A stretch of 64,000 nt of DNA from Whitmania pigra. Taxonomy: Eukaryota; Annelida; Clitellata; Hirudinida; Haemopidae. Under the pieces are notes generated by a model that was given only the letters and a program-made list of their open reading frames with translations, was not told the origin of the DNA and searched no databases. A program made the position numbers and the translations under genes. Location of the stretch: assembly GCA_021613335.1 (NCBI GenBank), contig JAJTWR010000317.1:246001-310000 (forward strand). Direction: 5' to 3'. This document shows positions 12,594 to 45,100 of this stretch, one piece after another (positions within the stretch are counted from its first letter, which is position 1; the number at the start of each line of letters is the position of its first letter).

Positions 12594-13935
12594 AACATTT
12601 CACCCTCCGAATGATCATCAACGACTTATTTCCCTTTATAACTCCAGTGGCTTTTCATCTCTTCATCGACACATCCACACCACCGACACACGGACAAATC
12701 CACACGAACAATCACACACGCACACAGCAAAATACTTAAAACTCTGAGCAAAAGTCAAGTGTAGTCAAAATTACATCCGCTCCTTTAAAGAGGTCCCATT
12801 TCTTTGGCGAGACACGTTGTAAGATTCTGCAGAGCGTTAAAACAAACACATCACGTGTCCATAAATCATCGTACAAATTGTTTATTAACGTGTTCTACGA
12901 GGTCGGAGCGATTCTGGCTTCCTAAGGCTCCTGGGCGAGTTTATCCCCCTCGTAATAACAACCATGATGATGATGAAGATGATGATGATGATGATGATGA
13001 CAACGATATATCGTTTATACGATGTCAACGACAACGGTGTCAATTTTAATGTTAGTCAGTTAACGATACAATTTGAGCATGTAAGATGCTGAAAATTCGG
13101 ATTTCAGCAGATCTCGGACTAATAAATCACAAATAATGCTGTCCAATGGACAATGATTTCGATTACAGCGAGCGAAATCGTCATTTTTTACCGCGATGCT
13201 GTTTCCATCATCATCATCATCGTCGTCGTCGTTGTCGTCGTCATTGTCGTCGTCATCGTCATCGTCATCATTAGCATTATCATCATCGTTATTATCATCG
13301 TCATCGTAACTGTGATAGTTATCATCATTATCATCATCACCAACCCAGTCCAATTCATCGTCCTGCAGTCTCTAGCAAATGATATTCTGCCATATATTAC
13401 CTGGCATCATCGTCTGAAGGCAGCGGATACAAATTCAATGTCGGAGTGCAACGTGACTGGAATGAGGGACACCTGAATTGAAGGAGGAACACCTGAATTC
13501 AATGGAATCCATATAGGAATCGCCTTATTTGTTCATCGAAGTTCACTTTTAACATGTGACCTCCGAACTCATTTCAATCAAACGCGGAAGACACACCTGT
13601 TGATCACCTGATGACCTGTACGAGGAAGATGCAGTTAGATATTAGAGAGAGGGAAGGAGATGTTCATGAAAAGAGAGGGGACAAAACGTTCACTTTTAAA
13701 GGGTTGACAGAATTACTCGCATCTCCATTCTGCTTTTTGCTTCAATCATTTGAAGTCCATCATCGTCATCGTCATCATCAACATCAACATTATCATGATC
13801 ATCATCATCATCCTCATTGGTTCGTAATTGAATCAGACGAATTATTTGCTGATGAAGCAAGTCATAAAAAGGCGCAATTCCTGTTGAAACGTTGAATGAC
13901 CTTCCTGTAGGTTTTAAGATGACCTCTTCTTGCTG
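12594..13935. other. THSD7 upstream region with ATC/GTC repeats
   Basis: No coding exon seen. Short GAT/ATC/GTC repeats lie at 12963-13001, 13201-13345, 13760-13812 and 13931-13950. This is the likely promoter and 5' UTR region of the THSD7-like gene; no TATA box or transcription start could be fixed. Confidence 0.5.
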
Positions 13936-31946
<18,011 letters not shown>

Positions 31947-31974
31947 ACAAATGAGGTGAACTTTGAAGAAGAAA

Positions 31975-32087
31975 GATGATGATAACGATGATGATGATGA
32001 CGATGATGATGATGACGATGATGATGATGATGATGACGATGATGATGATGACGATGATGATGATGACGAAGATCATGATGATGAAGT
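31975..32087. repeat. (GATGAC)n-type repeat in THSD7 3' UTR
   Basis: GAT-rich repeat with interspersed GAC units, starting about 30 bases after the THSD7 stop codon and before its polyadenylation signal. Confidence 0.9.
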
Positions 32088-32134
32088 CTCAACAACAACA
32101 TATCCGTAAAGTTGTTTCATCTTGAAAGACAAGG

Positions 32135-32140
32135 AATAAA
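32135..32140 (+). terminator. THSD7 polyadenylation signal
   Basis: AATAAA 189 bases after the stop. The opposing SLC13 gene has AATAAA on the minus strand at 32158-32163, so the two transcripts converge and overlap slightly. Confidence 0.65.
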
Positions 32141-32157
32141 TCAGAATTTGTTAAAAT

Positions 32158-32163
32158 TTTATT
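32158..32163 (-). terminator. SLC13 copy 1 polyadenylation signal
   Basis: TTTATT on the plus strand, about 300 bases beyond the SLC13 stop at 32461-32463 and inside the tail region of the THSD7 transcript. Confidence 0.5.
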
Positions 32164-32460
32164 GAAAATTTGTTGAAAATAAAATCTCAAACTCCTACGT
32201 GTGTCAGCACAATTTTCTTTTTTAAAATAAAATATACAAATAACCATATATACAACGCATGAGATCGTGCGATCAATCGAATTGTACCCTTTCAGTTTGT
32301 GGAAGTTCAGTGATGGAATGAACAGGAATAGTAATAATAATTAATAATTACAACGTAATATTTACTATAATTACAAAGATGATAATAATAATAATAACAC
32401 CACCACCATTGAAAACTGATATAGCAGGTGAGCGATAATGCGGCACGTGACCAAAGAAAC

Positions 32461-35400
32461 CTAAACGGATGGAAGTGACGTGACATGGTAAAACTGTGGT
32501 GACGTGAAGTTGCCAAGAAACGAACTGTTGACAGTTGAGTTTGTTTGCCAAGGAATTTCATTCAAATTGAAGACGACAACACCGAGTGTGCTGGTCATGA
32601 TAGTGATGACGACGAGACAAATCATCTTGAGGACGAATCCGACCTTCACCTTAAATATTCATCGTTTATTCAGTTCTAAGCAATCAGAATATACTTAGTA
32701 AGGTCGGTTTATATGATTTTTATTAATAACATTTATTGTTATTATTAACCATGTCTAGGGCATTGATAAATATTGTAATTTATACATTTTATATACTTAC
32801 AATTACGCCAAACATATTAATATCCGTAGATTGAACTTACTTAATCAATAAATTCCACAGCAAGAACTCTTACCATGTCGATGACAGTTAAATGTCCATA
32901 AGCGAAGACAATGGCGTTGGAAGGAGCAGCCACGGGAAGCATGTAGGCGTACGAGGATGCTAATCCACTCGGAAACACGAAGAACAGTGGATTAATGCCG
33001 AAGTTCTCTGCCTGGTGGTTAGAAATTAAATTGATTAAGTAATATTTTATTAAGTGATAATTTATTATTATTATTTTAACAGCAAATCTACTTAATTAAA
33101 TTACGATTTTACAACCATTAACAAAAAAAAATTTAAACCATGGCGATGAGTATTGGAGAAAAGAGAGCCATGACAGTGACATTGGCAATGATTTCTGTTA
33201 TCATCGACACGATGACGGTAACGATGACTGCAGTCAGCCAGTGCGGCAATTGATTGAGACCATTCAGCTGGTCTGCTATCAGCTCGGAAAGTCCAGACGC
33301 CTTGAAAGCAGACGATAATAATTGCATCATTCGCTTCTTTCAGGTGCTAATCGCGTTAAAATGACGCTTTAAAAGCTGAAAACTTCAGGTAAAATTCAGG
33401 TGCTATTTATGGTTAGCCGACGTCGAAAGACACGCAAATCAGAGTTTATTGATGCAATAAACAAACAAGTTTAATTAAATATTTCTATTTAGTTTTTTTT
33501 TAATTAGAGTTTTTATTTAAGTAATTACAAAATCACCCTGCATCCTTCAGCCAAGACAAATCCACTGCCGATAAGCAGCAGAGGACCCCATGGAAGTCTT
33601 GTTGTTACTGTTTCCCAGTCCAACAGGGATGCAACTTTTTTGGCGTGTACTGCAGTTAATTAGGTTTCATTCATTCACATTATCAGTCTTTCTTCAAATT
33701 ATTTTACTCGAATCCAACTATTGAACAGCAAACAAACTATTTCAAAGTCGATGCACAAATGATTATTGTAAAGCCTATGCTTTGTAACCTTCGATAACTT
33801 CATTCTTCTATGATTAAATAACATTTAGGATAATTCGTAATGAGGCTGTGGCACCCGTTGAAACTCTACTGAAGCATCGAATATGTTTCAAGTTAATACA
33901 TAGCAATTATTTATTTATAATGTGCATTTACTTATTTCTATCTACATCTGTGCGAATCCTTTTTAAATAACTGTTAATACAAAACACACCATTTGGCTTC
34001 CTCCAGCACATGAAGTTAGGTTTTTCCATGGGAAGTACAAATAACAAAATGGACACCAACATCGCAGGAAAAGAATCAGTCACGTATCTGATTAAAAATG
34101 TATTTCATTGTATTTTCAAAACTCTAAAATATTCGATACGTCACGTCATGCGAAGTAAAATCATGTCGTATTATTTTCCCAATTTAATATTATAGAATAT
34201 TTTAAGAACATGCTTTGATTGTAAATAATTTGTAATAATAATTTTCCAGCCACAAATCATGAATAAATTAAGTTGTATTTATGTGGTGAATGTTTAAAAA
34301 TGATTCTTACCCATCCTGGAACAAGGAAGCGTATCCCGGTATGAATCCAGGGTCTCTCAATATCCAGAGCAGAACAAGCACCAACATCAGCACAACCATT
34401 AGTATTTCACCCAGCCTGATTTCACAAGTTGATAATTAATAATACGAAATTGTTAGATTTAATGAATATATTACAGGCTATTTTTCTTAATAATACCAGT
34501 TGATGGTTCTAGTGATAATTATCATGTTATCTAGTTAATAGTAATATTAATTATAATATAATAACGTGTAAATAGTAATAAGTTATATAATAATAACTAA
34601 TAATATTTGTTGAGCTGTTATTTTGTACGTCAATATTAAACTTGACTGACTTCATTGGTCCCAATTTGTCGTATTCACTCCTTATGATTTCCTTCATCCG
34701 TTTTTGTTGTTCAATTGCTTTTTCGTCATTTTTGGATTTTGAGAAGACATTGATCGACCTATCAATTAATGAATTTAAAAATGCATTCAATTAATTTATT
34801 AAATTCATAATTTCTCAGTTTTTGACGACATCTTTTATGTGAAACTGTTAAAAAATGTTGAATTTTTAACTAGGACAGTGTCAATCATTTTAAAACGATC
34901 TATTAGTTATAGATAGATTATAGATATTATTATATATAGATTTATAGGTCTGAATATATTATAGCATGCGCTTCCTTAAGTTTGGCCCTTTGAGTTTACT
35001 CGAATTCATTTCATGATTTTGCTTTCTTATAACAAAGGCCTTGTTTGTTTAAGTCAAATAAAACTTAAAAAACCGCCAAAAATAATATAAATAGCGCATT
35101 ATTTTTTATAATCCGCTAACCTTTCAGCAGAAAAATTTCAAGGCCAGAAAAATGCCAACCTCCATCCAAGAAAATAAATTTGAAGCCAGGCCCAGAGCAC
35201 CAAAAGGCAGACAGCAGCATGTGGCAATCCAAAGAACAACCAGGAAGCATAAGTCAGAGGCGACTTTTGACCACGTTCTTCAAACGTCCTATCAATAATT
35301 AATTATTAATAATTAATAAATAAATAATTAAGTGCCACTTACTGAAGATTTTATCAAAGAATTCAAATTATTTTTTATTATTAATGTGCGATGAGTAAAT

Positions 35401-37359
35401 TTGAGGACTTTGTAATATTATTGCTGTCGATATCATTATTGTTATTATTAATATTAGTAAGCCGATCAATCACTCTGGTGTTTCAGTCTGGAATGGATCC
35501 GTGGCAATAATAATCGAATCTGTATGCAACGTTCGACAGTAAATATACTTTGAAAGTCGATCAGTTAAACCGTGATGGTGTCAATTTAACATGCAACTAA
35601 AAACCACAAATATGTCCACTTAATTTAAAAATAACATGATATCATATTTACTTATAATCATAATTAATCTAAAACTTAAAGACAAAATTAAACTAATAAG
35701 TTCCAGGGACACGCCACCAACCTTCCGACTTCTTCAGCAACGAGCAAATTTGTCGTTGAACCCGTCAAAGTGGCAGTTCCTCCGACCAGGGACCCAAAAG
35801 CCACAGCCAAGGACAGCATTTTGGCAAAGTTCTGCATTTTCTTGTCATCGGAGATTTCTAGGATCGTGGGTGATTTCAAGTTGTTTGATGTTGTTGAAGG
35901 GTCCCAATCATTTCTTTCTAAAACATCCACTTCCATGATGCTGTTAGAGAACGCGTTCACAGTAATATTATTATTACCATTATTAGTGTCATCAATTGTA
36001 TTTTAATATGAATATTAACATTAAAATTATTATCTTCTCAAATTAACAATGCTAATTACTGAGAAAAAGTAATATTGTTCTGAAATTTTGTGAAAATTTT
36101 TTTCATTATTAATAATAAACTCACGTTGTTCCCATCAATTCGAAGGCCTGGTTTTCATCTAAAGTGATTACATTATTTTAGAACTTCTCATTCACATTGC
36201 TTTCATTTATGTAAAGCACTTTATTGATTAAACATTATTTCTGATTGCCTAAATTACAAATTCAAATGAAAAACAAGTCATTACATGATTTTGGCTTTTC
36301 GTCATCCTTCTTGCAATTACAATTCACTCCATCCATCCCTTCATTTTCCTTGGAATTCTTTCCCTCTTCCGCGTCCAAGTGATTGTCGACTGTGAAAACG
36401 TTGTGTTTCTCTTTCGTCGATGTATTTGTTTCCATGCCTTTCCTGTACTGCGTGATGACCGCTTCCGCTGCTGGGAGCATCATTGAGGCCGTGGCTGTGT
36501 TGTTGATCCACATTGAAAGAAAACTCGTTGGTAGTAGGAATCCAATAAGGATCCTGCAATGAAAATAACTCGGTTGATGGGAATGGAAAGTTGAGGGCAT
36601 CTCAATCATTACCTGGATGGAGTGGATCCAACCAGCAGTAGTATACCTGTACCAATTCGTTTGTGCAGGCCGACCCTTTCAATGGACAGAGCTATCATCA
36701 GTCCTCCCAAGAATATCATCGTTGTGTCCTGTTCAAATGGAATGTTTGTTTTCACGAAAATATTTATTTTAACTCTAAATTTTCGGTTATTTTATATTTT
36801 AGAAATTTCATTCCTTTCAAGCAACATTTTCATCAATAAATATATTAACAAATATAAACGTATTTAATATAATGTTTCATAATAACTTACATAATATAAT
36901 AACAATAAATTTAATAAATTGTTGAAGTATTTCAGGGCAACGACATTAAGTCTCAGAAGACTACAAAACTAGAAAACGAAAAAGTCCAACCTGGAAATAT
37001 AAGCTGGCAGTACGTTTGGCGTTCATGGTTCCCAGGCAAGGAAAGAGGATCATTGGAAGAAATCCAGTTATTGGCAACGGAAGAACTTCGAATATCCAGT
37101 AAACTCCCATCAAAGCGATTGTGTAACCGCATCTTGCTTGCTGTGAAAATTTAAGAAGTGGGTTAAAAAATTATTTAAAATATCAAGGGATTAAGAACCA
37201 ACGGATTAAGATGGATCAGGATGAAAGTGATATAGATTGAAGACTTACTTCAGAATCAAAGAATATCAACAGAGGAGACAGAAAAAATGGAGCTATAAGG
37301 ATGGTCAATGTTTTCCAAAATATTTTCGAGTCGCTAAAAATTGTCCGAATGACACTCAT
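32461..37359 (-). CDS. SLC13 family sodium/anion cotransporter, copy 1
   Basis: Fourteen exons, from 5': 37249-37359, 36991-37140, 36613-36728, 36285-36553, 36125-36158, 35722-35940, 35160-35288, 34651-34758, 34311-34415, 33990-34087, 33537-33649, 33139-33300, 32874-33011, 32461-32649. All phases join to 646 residues, normal for SLC13 (sodium-coupled dicarboxylate, citrate or sulfate carriers of the plasma membrane). Family landmarks: IFEVLPLPITGFLP, LSIERVGLHKRIG, GGTATLTGSTTNLL, LRDPGFIPGYA, LPWGPLLLIGSGFVLAEG and NFGINPLFF...MLPVAAPSNAIVFAYGHL. The two conserved sodium/substrate loops are altered: NNT at 143-145 (family SNT) and ANV at 523-525 (family SNT/SNV). The C-terminus has N-glycosylation sequons (NST, NSS, NFT), as in NaDC-type members. 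A loop of about 80 residues is acidic and probably cytoplasmic. Substrate unknown. Confidence 0.92.
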
Positions 37360-38150
37360 TTCGAGAAATATTTATTTTAAAACATGTGAGCCTAAATGTA
37401 AATAATGTATTTATTGTACTGCTTAATAATTAAAGTATTTTACGATTTCTTAATAAAACCTTTGCAGAATAATTAGATCTCAGCACACGTTTGATGCTCG
37501 ACAATTGTATAATTGACAACGGCTTTTATCAAGGCATGATTGGTTTGATGCGCTAGAAAGAAAACTGCTGCTAAATGTTTCTTGATAAGATAACCAACCT
37601 ATTCCTGGTAAAACTTCTTTAAATATCTTTTGAATATCAATAGATTTTGAGGGGATTTTCCTTTTGATATTCTAAGAAACATTCTTTCTAAAAATATTTT
37701 TGATAAATTAGTGATCAAAATAATGGAACTCTTTTACTTTAAAAATGCTTATCATTCAATTGTTACATGACATTTATATCTATGCATCTAGGTTTTAGAC
37801 TTAACTGAGGACCCAGTTTAAAGTTAAAGGATCGATTAGAGTTATTTAATCAACGAATATTTGCTAATAATCAATATTACACCTTCATATTACAATTGAA
37901 ATTGTAACTTAAATAAATATCTAATTATCAAAATAATCTAATAAATAATTAGTAAAAGTAATTAAATAATTTACAAAATTACAATCTTAAATATAATTAG
38001 AAAAGACCATCTCCTCCCCTCAATTATATTCTCAATTTTAAAAATTAAAATAACATCCCTTTATTCAAGGAAATCATTTCGGCTTTTCTAAAACTAGTTA
38101 AATATTTAATTACTGAATTACTTGTTACCGAATTTTGCCTCTGTTGAGTT
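37360..38150. other. Upstream region of SLC13 copy 1
   Basis: AT-rich DNA with no recognisable exon. Presumed promoter and 5' UTR of the minus-strand SLC13 gene lie here; no specific motif identified. Confidence 0.4.
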
Positions 38151-38159
38151 GCATTCGTA

Positions 38160-39800
38160 AGAACGTTTTACTAAAAAGGCACTTCAACTTCAAGAGACTC
38201 AGTCTGGAATTGTGTACTATCATACACCATCTTGTTCTGATTGTAGCGTAGGTCAAAGGTTTCACTCCCGTAATCCATCATGGATGTTATGATTGTTCTA
38301 TAGAGCTGAAGCAAGTAAAATTTGTTGGCTCGTCAGGATTTTCCGGCAGTAGCTCGCGTCACGTTGAGACGTTTCCGACATCTGACCTCAAGCCGTCTAA
38401 GCTTTCCAGTTCAGCTTCTCGTCAAGGATTTCACCCAGGAATGTAGTGGATGGAGTCATTAGGATTTGTTCCCTAGCTAAGCGCAGTGTTGTCCTGGGGG
38501 AATCCAACCTTGATTTATTATTATTAAAAACAACAAAAGCAAGATTTCTTAACAGAAATACGAAAACCGTTATTAGATAAAAACTTCTCTGTTCTGTCGA
38601 GCTGCCGTTGCATTCTGTGTCATGGTGGAGAGATTGCTGCCGATCGTCCAGAGGGCTATGTCGTCGGAGTACATAGACATCTTGATTACATTCTCTGACT
38701 GAGGCAGACCGTCGAGCATCACGATGAATAATAGAGGGCTTAGGACACTGCCTTGGGGTGTGCCATTGTCAAGGGTGTGGGGATTGGAAAAAGTCCCTCC
38801 GGCTTCCATTATTAGGTCTTGCAGGAAATCGTTGATCCACCGAAGCACTCTCCCTTTGGTGCTTAGTTCTAACAACCTTGCGATTATTCCTTCTCTCCAC
38901 ACCATGTCAAAGGCTTTTTCCAGATCTACGAAAACTCCAAGTGTCATCTGCTTTTTTTGAAAAAATGCTATGTCTTAAGTGATTCAAACCAGCTGATCTA
39001 AGCATCCCCTTCTTTTTCTAAAGCCAGCTTGATGAGGACTTATGAGGCCAAAATTCTCAAAATGCCATCTGAGTCTTGGTGCAATCACCCTCTCAAAGAG
39101 CTTGCAGAGAGAGGAAGTTAAGGTTATATGAGAAAGACTCTGAAAGGATAGGGACTAAAGTAGCTTTATTCCAGCAGGAGGGAAAACGTCCAGGATTGTT
39201 TTAATAAAGAAACAATGCTTTTGAAGCATGACGAAGGAAGTTTCCTTATCATTTCGTAATTAATTACATCTGGAACTAGGGAAGAGTTCACACATTTACC
39301 GAGTGCATCCATTATTTCAGAAGTTTCTATGGGACAGGACAGAGGAGAGTTGTCGTGGCGATAAAGATCGAGAGAGAGATTTTGCTTAATATTTGCAAAG
39401 TGAGGAGACAGATTTGTATTTCTGCTGGCGTAGCCAAAAATGTTTCCAAGGGTCTCAGCTTTGATGAAGTTGTCAATCGGAGACCCATTAGCAGAGGAGG
39501 TTGGAGGAATGCAAGTTCTTGAGAGTGTCAGTTCATGCTTTTGACGGTTCTCCAAAGAGTGCCCAGGTACGTTGACTTGTTAAAACTGGTACAAAATCTT
39601 AGCCAGCAATCTCTCTTGGCATTTTTGACAACCCTTTGCGCACGTCCCTTTGCCCTCTTATATTCCATGAAAACTTATCTGATATGCTGTAGCAGCATGT
39701 CTGGAACTGGATCTCTCTCACTGCAAGTTGAATGGGATGAACTTCCGTTAGACCTTCGTCAAAGAAAGCTCACCGCCAATCATGCAATTGGCTATTCCCA
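38160..39800 (-). mobile_element. Inverted 5' half of a non-LTR retrotransposon (RT)
   Basis: Minus-strand reverse transcriptase remnant. Frame 39166-39555 is the region before the fingers. Frame 38573-38947 has FVDLEKAFDMVWREGI, NGTPQGSVLSPLLF and YSDDIALW (catalytic DD). Further down to about 38160, in broken frames, is the post-palm region with KLNWK and YRTIITSMMDYG. Several stops and frameshifts make it non-functional. Clade is Jockey/I-like. Together with the plus-strand segment 39840-40835 it forms one disrupted element. Confidence 0.85.
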
Positions 39801-39839
39801 TTAGTCCAATCAAGGAAAGTTACTTTGCTTCTGATTTAA

Positions 39840-40835
39840 GGTACTGCACCCCTTCTACTAGAAAATGAAAAAGACAAACCGGCCAAGCCCTTTTGAAACA
39901 GTGGCAGGACTCCTACCTGAGAGCACCCAAAAGAACATCAGAAGATCATTGGATGCCGAAGTTATCAGAGCACCATGGACACTGAAAAACCCCATATTCG
40001 ACACCTCCATCCTGGCCATAGCGGCTGACGATCCCTTGAGGATGTTGGTTGATAGGGTGAAGATCGAAGAAATCGGTGACTCCAGCCTGCTATGCTAAAC
40101 GGACGCATCCAAGATGAAAGACAAGGCAGGGATAAGGATCTTTATCCGTAAGAAGAGTGGAGCTTAGCATCAGGGCTTCACCCAAAAGCAGCATCTCTGC
40201 AACAGAATTAGCAGCCATCGAGGACTGCCTAATGCTGCTAAAATCCTCCTACCAGGGGGAGGACAAGAATATTGTGAAACTAAGCGATTGTCTTAGTATC
40301 TTCCAGTTCCTAAAACATTGAAACAATGCATACCATGATCCTGAAATTTATAGATTTTATCCTTGATTTCAGATTTCAAGGACCAAGACCAGAAAGTCAC
40401 TCTCGTCTGGGTACCTGCTTACATAGGCATTCCAGTTAACAAGAATGCCGACACCCTGGCGAAGCTGGCGACAACTCGAGGCCAAATAGATCGCCAAATC
40501 CCAGCATCAAGGACGCCAAAATGATCGTCGCCCAGAAGGAATGTCCTATTCAAGAAATCCTCAGGCGGAACATCAGGTCAAAGCTCAAGATACAGACACT
40601 GAATTTGAGAAATATGCTTAGCAATTACGCTAGGATAGATCTCATTTAGCAGTGGGTTCAAGAAAAGAGAAGAAATATGATGTAGACTGATTGATCTGAG
40701 TGTACATAAAACTCTGTGTACATATAATTTAAGAACATATTTTTTTTGTCATCGATGTACCTGTTTTTATGTTTTTGCCCTCGTCCTAATCATTTATTAA
40801 TGAAATGGACGTTAATAAACAACCAACCATCAAGA
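39840..40835 (+). mobile_element. 3' half of the same non-LTR element (RNase H and tail)
   Basis: Plus-strand segment with an RNase H domain broken by stops: a tDASK start after 40098, then VTLVWVPAYIGIPVNKNADTL. It ends with aatggacgttaataaacaaccaacc, a typical non-LTR 3' tail. Orientation is opposite to the adjacent RT half. Confidence 0.8.
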
Positions 40836-42132
40836 GGCTCAAGTTTAAAAAAATTAAGTAAAAATATTACCACAGTCAAGGTCGGGTAAAATTCTTGTTG
40901 AAGTGATTTGAAATCATAATCAGCATCTGACATCGAATTCAAAATCATTTACTAAAGTGTCTTATTACTCTTCAAGGTCAAAATAATTTTATTCTAAAAA
41001 CGAAATTTAAGTTTAACAAACACTTTTTTCAACACAATTTCAAGACTTTAACATAATCATTTAACTACATGTTTATTAGATCAATTTATTAATGTTTAAA
41101 AGCAAAAGTTTCGTAATTCATTTAGTCCGTCGAGGAATCTCACTCAGTCCCTCGCAACTAGTATATAATATCTCGACAGGAGCTGATGACGGTAGCATGG
41201 TATTCTACCTTAAGAATACTTTTGTAACTATGTTTATTCAAGACAAGAGAAAGTAGTGTCAGCATCAGATAAGTAATTCATCATGTTTCACCGAATACTG
41301 TTGGTCTTGTTGGCCGTATAGACAAAACTGTGATTCACAGTGTTTTATAATTAAAACCAGCAACCGAATTATAGAAGCAGTCGTTCATAATTCTAAATCG
41401 CATTTAAAAGTTCAAGAAGTTCGTAGCTAGAAAAGACTTTTTTTTATTGAAAGAAAACTGTGTCATGTCACATGATTCATGTGAGTCACTGTACTGATTA
41501 AGTGAAGATCAACTTTGTATAATGATTACAACAATTTTTGTATACTTTTTCGATGAATTCACTAAAAGTTGAATGTTAAAAATTTAATTATTCTCGCAGG
41601 AGATTTTTTTTTAAACAAAATTTTCAAGGAAATTGAAAAATCATTGCACTTTGTTCACCGAGAAGTAACAAATTCAAATTTAAATGACAAAAATCTGCAA
41701 GAGACTGACATAAGTTTCAAAAAGTTAGTAAATTAGTTTTAATTACTCACTAATGTGCAGTAATAAGTTAGTAAAAGTTTTTATTTCAAATTGTTTCAAG
41801 CGAATAATTACAAAGTTCTTGAAATAAAGTTGATGTTTTGTTATCAAGTTCACCCCACGTCCAGTTCATATGACTACAGAAATGTCAATAAAACCTTTGT
41901 CCTACCGACAAAGAAGCGGAAATATTTACAAATGAAAAGAGAAGGACTATTTAAGCTCTTAAAATCAGCATTTGTAAAACGAGATAAGATGGTTAGGACC
42001 ATCAGTCGCATATTTATAACAATATTTCCCCAGTTTTGGGAATCAGTTTTTGGTGATAACGAATGGTGAAACGGAAGTCAATGAAGCATCAGAATGGAAA
42101 TGAGATCAAAAATTAGTCTCATTTGTTGAGTT
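40836..42132. other. Intergenic DNA between the two SLC13 genes
   Basis: AT-rich DNA. The frame 41791-42069 (92 residues, basic) has no recognisable similarity. The 3' UTR of SLC13 copy 2 falls at the right end; no clear polyadenylation hexamer was fixed. Confidence 0.45.
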
Positions 42133-45100
42133 TTACACAGGAGCCTTTGTTACCATGGTGTTATTCCAGGGCGTTTCGTGGAGATTAAAGAGAGGAACAC
42201 CCCACGTATTAATGCCGAGAGTAACAACAAGGATGCACAAGCAGTTCATGATGAAGCCCACTTTCACCTGCAAATGAAAGCAATTTGTTTTGATTATTAA
42301 CTTTTGTAAGTCTTTGGCAAATAACCTAGGTATTTCTAACTGAAATAAACAATTTACAGCTTAACTGCTGTTTTTATTGTTTAATTAACAATTAGAAAAT
42401 TAAGCAAATGTTGCGGCATTATGTCGAAATTTGAAATCAATTCAACCACGCATCACCATATCAATCTTATTATGTAAAATTGACTTACCATGTCAATGAC
42501 TTTCAAATGACCAAACGAAAACACGATGGCATTTGGAGGTGTTGCTATTGGCAACATAAATGCGTATGAAGCGGCCATACCGACGGGCAGCATGAGATAG
42601 AGAGGGTTTATTCCAATGTCTCTTGTCTGATTGATAACATATAATAACATAAAAATTATTTCCGCTTGTATTTCGTGCAAAGTTTAAAAATTCAAGAAAG
42701 TTCAAGTTACTTTTTAAAAATAGATAAAAATGCGTCCATTTAAAAGTCCATTAAATTAAAAAGTTTTAATTAACCTCGCCATCAAATTACATATGCCTTA
42801 TGTATCCGAATATGATGTGAAGGCCCTTCTTAATCGATCCACCATTTATTTAACGCTCCTACCCGAGGGCGGTCCATGGCGGTGCGAGCACATAACGACT
42901 GCTGTTTTCACCGCCGTAAGCAACCCTCTGAGCCAACTCGCATACCAATCAATATATAACGTCTCATAATATTAACAAAAGATAACTATTAAATATATAA
43001 TACATGTAAGTACACAAATGCATGTAATGCACTTAACGTATTATATAATAATACTAAGTCCATCTTACCATGGCCTCCAATATGGGAAGGAAGAGAGCAA
43101 CCACAGCAGTGTTGGACATGATTTCCGTGATGAAGGACATGATGATAGTGATTATGAGAGCGATGACCCACGTGTCCAAATTTGCAAGACCTATCAGCTG
43201 ATTGCCCACAAAATTTGAAAGTCCGGATCGCTGTCAAGAAAGTCTCAAATGTCGAATCTAATAGAAACTGACAGCTTAATCGTTCTTAGATATAATTTTA
43301 CAAAGAAACAAATAATAATTTATTTGCGTAATTAGAGTAAAACCTTTAAATATATTTCGTACAATTACAAATTTATAATTTCTATATTAAATAAAAGCAA
43401 GTACTTGGCATCCTTCAGCCAACGCAAATCCTCCTCCAAGCAGCAGAATTGGCCCCCACGGCATCTTTGTGCTCACAAGATTCCAATTCAACAAAGCTGG
43501 TACGCTCTGAGCTCTTTCTGAAATGAATAAACATTTTTACAATTACGAACGTCAGTGTCAATACTTACATTTGATTTGTTAAGCTGGAATAATTAATAGT
43601 GCTACTCTCGTAACGTCTGTTTTACAACCGATTTATATTGAAAAATATCAACCGAAAATTCAAACAAAAATAATGGAGACTAATAACATTAAAGTAAAAT
43701 TTGTTCATAAAAATATGAACAACCAACAAACATTTAAGAAGATCATAAGTACCCGATCTATCTCTGAGGCAGAGCCACTGAGGTTTTTCAGAAGGAAATG
43801 CAAAAAGAACAACTGCTATCAAAATGGCTGGAGTTGCATCTGTGACGTAACTTAAAGGTTGGGAAGTAATGTTCTTATTAATTTCGATATTTAAAAGGTT
43901 GCTAAAAAGTCATATTTATATAAAAATTATTATTAACAATTTATTATTATTATTAATTAGTTATTATTAATAATGATATGACGAGAGCATAAATATAAAA
44001 TGAATATAATAAATTATATTACAAAACAATAACGAAATAGTCGAAAAGTATCGTAAGCTATAGTTGTATTTTAAACCATTGTTTTAAAAAAAATTAACTT
44101 AAGCTCACCCTTCTTTGAAAAGTTGGGCATACCCAGGTACAAATCCTGGAGCTCTGGTCAGCCACAAAATAACCATCACTATCAGCAACACTCCACAAGC
44201 CACTTCTCCAAACCTGCAATAACATTTTAATCATGACCTTTATAATATTTTTTAACTGAATAAATTAACTACAATAATCAGAATTGAATAATATAGTGGT
44301 CATAAGAATACAAAAATTTATCATCGCTTGTAATATCTTTGGCAGGTACTTCTGCTTTATCACTCTTCATTTTTTGTTCGTGGAAATAATGTTTAGATTC
44401 TACGTAGTAAGTTTTCCTGCGAAAAGCAGATATCAAGTACAAATGTGATTGTTCAAGCAAAAGGTAAAAAGTCATTTATATTTTCTTCCCTGAAGACTGA
44501 AAAATAATTTTAAATAATAAAAACATGGGAATCTGAGTGATCAATTGGACCTGTCATATCGTAATATTTAAAGAGAGATGTTGGTGAGTACAGTAGTACA
44601 TTTTACAAGCAGTAATTGAAATGAAAGGAATGGTTAAAACATCGCGAGACGGAAACTTTTCAGAAAGTTCAACTTTGATGGGTTTGTTCGGTCACATCGA
44701 AGAACTGATCTCATTATGAAAGTTCAACAGGCATCAGTTAAATAATAATAATAATTATGTTTTATCAATATTTGGTTTCAAGTTATCAGCTCCTTTTCGA
44801 GACGATTATGAGGTTAAAACCGAGTAATTCTATATTTTTTCTTTTTATTTGCCGGAAGATCTCTTGTTTCGAAATAAATAAAAAAATCTGCGCTGAAAAC
44901 ACGTTATACGGTGTCATTCAAAAAATCATGCAGTGTCATCCAATGCCACGCAACACCAATGAAGCAAAACAACTTTCAGTTGCCCGCATTCAACAGATGT
45001 TAATAGATTTTTTTTAAATGCTCTTAAATTCATCAATTCAAAACTCACTTCAACTTTCCCAATTTTTCGTATTCTCTTTTCATGATAATCTTCAACGCTT

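Noticed and set aside
38573..39555. Functional reverse transcriptase gene
   Set aside because: The domain is split by stops and frameshifts and the RNase H half lies inverted beside it.
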